Under the pieces are notes generated by a model. It worked only from the letters and a program-made list of their open reading frames with translations, did no database searches and was not told where the DNA came from. Positions 61,759 to 64,000 of a stretch of DNA of 64,000 nt are shown here, piece by piece. The stretch covers positions 62,001 through 126,000 of the forward strand of contig CAWFBW010000009.1 in NCBI GenBank assembly GCA_963814165.1, read 5' to 3'. Each line of letters begins with the position of its first letter. Within the stretch, counting starts at the first letter, position 1. Both the position numbers and the translations under genes were made by a program. The stretch comes from DASRAA01 sp963814165 (GTDB taxonomy: Bacteria; Acidobacteriota; Terriglobia; Terriglobales; Acidobacteriaceae).

Positions 61759-62895
61759 GCTAGTACTTAATCGCGTAAGTTTACGATAGTATTGCGCAAC
61801 TGCGAACCTTTGACTTCGCGTTTACGCCAGACGAACGGCTTGGCCCTGGGTCCGTAGGCTGCCACGAAGTCTTCAATCGCTTGGCGCAATTGCTCGATGT
61901 CGCGAAAAGACGCTCCCCGCAGGGCTTTGCGGCTCAGAATACCAAACCAGACTTCAACTTGATTCAACCAACTGGCCGAGGTTGGCGTGAAGTGAAAGAA
62001 CACGTTGGGATGAGCCGCCAGCCAGGCATCGTTTTTCTTGTGGATGCAGTAATTGTCCAAGATCGCATGGATTTCTTTTCCCGCCGGGAGATCGGCGACC
62101 ACGCGATCCATGAATTCGAGAAACTCAATTCGCCGCTTCTTGCCGGTCGTCTGCGTATGAACGGCACCAGTGGCGACTTCCAGGGCGGCAAACAGATTTA
62201 AGGTGCCGTGGCGCTTATAGGTGCTCTTGAAACCGCGGACGATTTTCCCACTGTCCGTTTCCACGAATCCCGTCTTCCGCTCCAACGCCTGAATACTCGG
62301 CTTTTCATCCACGGAAAGAACCAACGCATTCTGTGGGGGATTCAAGTACAGACCCACGACATCGGCGGCCTTGGCCGTGAACTCCGGGTCCGTGCTGACG
62401 CACCAACGGCGCTGGCGTGCCAAACATACGCCTTCTTTCCGCAACACGCGCCAGACCGCATGCACCGATGTTTTCAAATGCTTCGCCAGTGCCGGCCCAT
62501 CCCATACTGCTTGTCCCTGCGGCGGGGGTTCTTCCAGCATGGCCAGCACTTGCTTGCGAAACTCCCCTGTATATCGCGGCGGTTTGCCCGATCGCCGACG
62601 GTCCCGCAATCCCGCTATTCCCTCCGCCGCAAAGCGCCGACGCCAATCGATCACCGTGTTCGGCCGCACCTTCCAACTCCGGGCCACCGTGCTGACCGGC
62701 TTCCCTTCCAGACATCCCAAAACGATTCTCGCTCGTTCCACCAATCGCGCTTCCATCGTGCGGCTGTGCGCCCAATCTTCTAAAACCTGACGATCGGCTT
62801 GCGAACATTCCGGTATCGGCGCTGTTTTTGGCAAAGGCACCCCCTTTGCCAATCACATTACGTAATATCCATCACTAATGCAAGTAAGCACTAGC
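61759..62895 (-). mobile_element. IS630-family insertion sequence
   Basis: The 1137-bp element ends in imperfect inverted repeats: GCTAGTACTTAATCGCGTAA on the left and, inverted, GCTAGTGCTTACTTGCATTA on the right (about 16 of the first 21 bases match). The transposase is intact. A TA lies next to the left end (61757-61758), as expected for IS630, but the right side is not an exact match. Its right end overlaps the stop codon of the permease gene. Confidence 0.8.
61767..62852 (-). CDS. IS630-family DDE transposase
   Basis: The 361-residue product has an N-terminal HTH region (KPVSTVARSWKVRPNTVIDW). The DDE domain follows: VLSVDEKPSIQALERK (D), EIHAILDNYCIHKK (D), and TPTSASWLNQVEVWFGILSR (E, the family's SWLNxVExWF motif). 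It is full length and unbroken, unlike the other transposases here. It probably transposes into TA. Confidence 0.93.
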   Translation of the reverse strand: MAKGVPLPKTAPIPECSQADRQVLEDWAHSRTMEARLVERARIVLGCLEGKPVSTVARSWKVRPNTVIDWRRRFAAEGIAGLRDRRRSGKPPRYTGEFRKQVLAMLEEPPPQGQAVWDGPALAKHLKTSVHAVWRVLRKEGVCLARQRRWCVSTDPEFTAKAADVVGLYLNPPQNALVLSVDEKPSIQALERKTGFVETDSGKIVRGFKSTYKRHGTLNLFAALEVATGAVHTQTTGKKRRIEFLEFMDRVVADLPAGKEIHAILDNYCIHKKNDAWLAAHPNVFFHFTPTSASWLNQVEVWFGILSRKALRGASFRDIEQLRQAIEDFVAAYGPRAKPFVWRKREVKGSQLRNTIVNLRD

Positions 62896-64000
62896 TGTAC
62901 GGATAGAAAACAAAGAACAGTAGCGACAGGGCAGTTAGGACCCAGAGGCCCGGTCGCAGTTGTTCAGATTTTCCTGCCACCAGTTTGCAGACGGGATACA
63001 GCACAAAGCCAGCCGAAATCCCGATCGCGATATTGAAGGTGAAAGCCATGAGAACGACGACCGCGAATGCCGGGATAGATTCAGAGTAGTCGCTGAAATC
63101 GATCCGAGCGATGGGCGACAGCATGAACAGACCCACCAGAATGAGCGCGGGCCCGTAGGCTTGCGCGGGAATCGCGGCGACAAACGGAGCGAAAAACAGA
63201 GTCAGAAGGAAGCATGTTCCCGTGACGAGAACAGTGAAACCGGTTCGTCCGCCCGCTTCGATGCCAGTTGCCGATTCGACGAATGCGCCTGCGGTGGTAG
63301 TGCCGAGGACGGGTGCGAGGGTCGTTGTGAAGGCATCCACAAACATTGGCCGCTCAATCTGCGGCAGGCGGCCGTCTTCATCGAGAAATCCCGCTCTGGC
63401 GGAAAGCCCAATCAGTGTGCCCATGGTATCCACGAAGGCCATGATAAAGATGGTTAAGACCACCGGGAATGCTCGCCACGTCAGTGCTCCGCGGAAGTCG
63501 AGCTGCCACAGGATTGGCCCAATGCTGGGAGGGAGGCTGACGAGATGCTGCGGCGCGGGCGCCGTGCCTGCGACGAAGGCGACGATCGCCGTGATGACGA
63601 TGCCGATGAGGATGGCTCCGGGAAACTTGCGGATCGTGAGGGCTGCCAGTAACACGAATCCAAATATGGCGATCAATACGGGATGCGAGGTGAGATGGCC
63701 GGCTTGCACCGGCGCACCAGGGACCCCAAGCGCCACCAGACCGGTCTCGTTCAACCCGATAAACGTAAGAAACAGGCCGATGCCCACCGCAAAGCTGTAA
63801 CGCAAACTGGTTGGAATCCCGTCAACCACCCACTGGCGGAGGCGCAGGATGGTCAGGACAATAAACAGCACTCCGGCGATAAAGATAGCCGCAAGCGCGG
63901 TTTGCCAGGCGAAACCCAGCATCTTGCAGACGGTAAAAGCGATAAATGCGTTTTCGCCCATGTAAGGCGCGATGGCGAAGGGACGGTTCGCGTACACAGC
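62891..64000 (-). CDS. AzgA-type purine/nucleobase permease (NCS2), partial
   Basis: The visible 369 residues cover the middle and end of an NCS2/AzgA transporter: ANRPFAIAPYMGENAFIAFT, RYSFAVGIGLFLTFIGLNET, FVDTMGTLIGLSARAGFLDE, and TTAGAFVESATGIEAGGRTG. Several membrane segments are evident. The start lies beyond the window. The last codons and the TAG (62891-62893) lie within the IS630 terminal repeat, so the original stop or last residues may have been replaced. It imports adenine, guanine or hypoxanthine. Confidence 0.88.
   Translation of the reverse strand, partial: AVYANRPFAIAPYMGENAFIAFTVCKMLGFAWQTALAAIFIAGVLFIVLTILRLRQWVVDGIPTSLRYSFAVGIGLFLTFIGLNETGLVALGVPGAPVQAGHLTSHPVLIAIFGFVLLAALTIRKFPGAILIGIVITAIVAFVAGTAPAPQHLVSLPPSIGPILWQLDFRGALTWRAFPVVLTIFIMAFVDTMGTLIGLSARAGFLDEDGRLPQIERPMFVDAFTTTLAPVLGTTTAGAFVESATGIEAGGRTGFTVLVTGTCFLLTLFFAPFVAAIPAQAYGPALILVGLFMLSPIARIDFSDYSESIPAFAVVVLMAFTFNIAIGISAGFVLYPVCKLVAGKSEQLRPGLWVLTALSLLFFVFYPYS

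Overview
The window looks like a chromosomal segment of a free-living Acidobacteriota-type bacterium. The clues are high G+C, an Oar-like TonB-dependent receptor with a carboxypeptidase-regulatory-like domain, two PEP-CTERM proteins, a bacillithiol synthase (BshC), a 2-oxoacid:ferredoxin oxidoreductase operon together with a 2-oxoglutarate dehydrogenase E1, and many short intergenic palindromes. This assignment is inference from gene content; no 16S rRNA gene is present.

Layout. 0-2 kb: tail of a VOC-like gene, a methyltransferase stub, an atypical SDR and a cytochrome P460, then tmRNA (ssrA, minus strand). 2-6 kb: a conserved zinc-finger-like hypothetical gene, a repeat-rich stretch, a decayed IS110/IS1111 element and a YjbR/MmcQ gene. 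6-15.7 kb: a duplicated 173-bp repeat, an M61 peptidase, a TIR-domain remnant, an ion-channel/RCK gene, YegP, DUF2252 and a small repeat-containing secreted protein. 15.7-20.8 kb: bshC, a DUF4239 gene, a PEP-CTERM gene and an IS4 element nested in a palindromic repeat. 20.8-23.7 kb: korDABC. 25-30.7 kb: a carbamoyl-phosphate/ornithine operon (cPGS-like GTPase, OTC, carbamate kinase, ATCase, ornithine aminotransferase). 30.7-35.2 kb: acyltransferase, anti-sigma-factor-like kinase, modABC. 35.4-39.2 kb: membrane protein, thrC, thrB, chagasin-like inhibitor. 39.2-45.7 kb: glnD, an aminotransferase, feoAB with a Fur-like palindrome. 45.8-50.6 kb: a TIR-Lcl fusion, SRPBCC protein, sirtuin, sucA. 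50.9-58.4 kb: TonB receptor, palindrome array, DegT aminotransferase, lipoprotein, PEP-CTERM protein. 58.6-61.7 kb: a small integrative element (helix-turn-helix protein, AlpA-like factor, zinc-finger protein, tyrosine integrase) abutting a CAU-anticodon tRNA. 61.76-62.9 kb: an intact IS630 whose end supplies the stop codon of an AzgA-type purine permease that runs off the right edge.

The most important caveat is that about thirty reading-frame breaks split genes that should be intact (OTC, ATCase, ornithine aminotransferase, modA, modC, thrB, feoB, integrase and others). Nearly all are +1 shifts, that is, one extra base. This looks like a systematic insertion error rather than real gene decay, so I describe these genes by their reconstructed products. 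The best biological leads are the small integrative element with its repeated GTGGCAC/GTGCCAC operator, the carbamoyl-phosphate operon with its unexplained GTPase, the TIR-Lcl fusion, the long 3' non-coding tail of the IS110/IS1111 remnant, and the nested dispersed repeat families.
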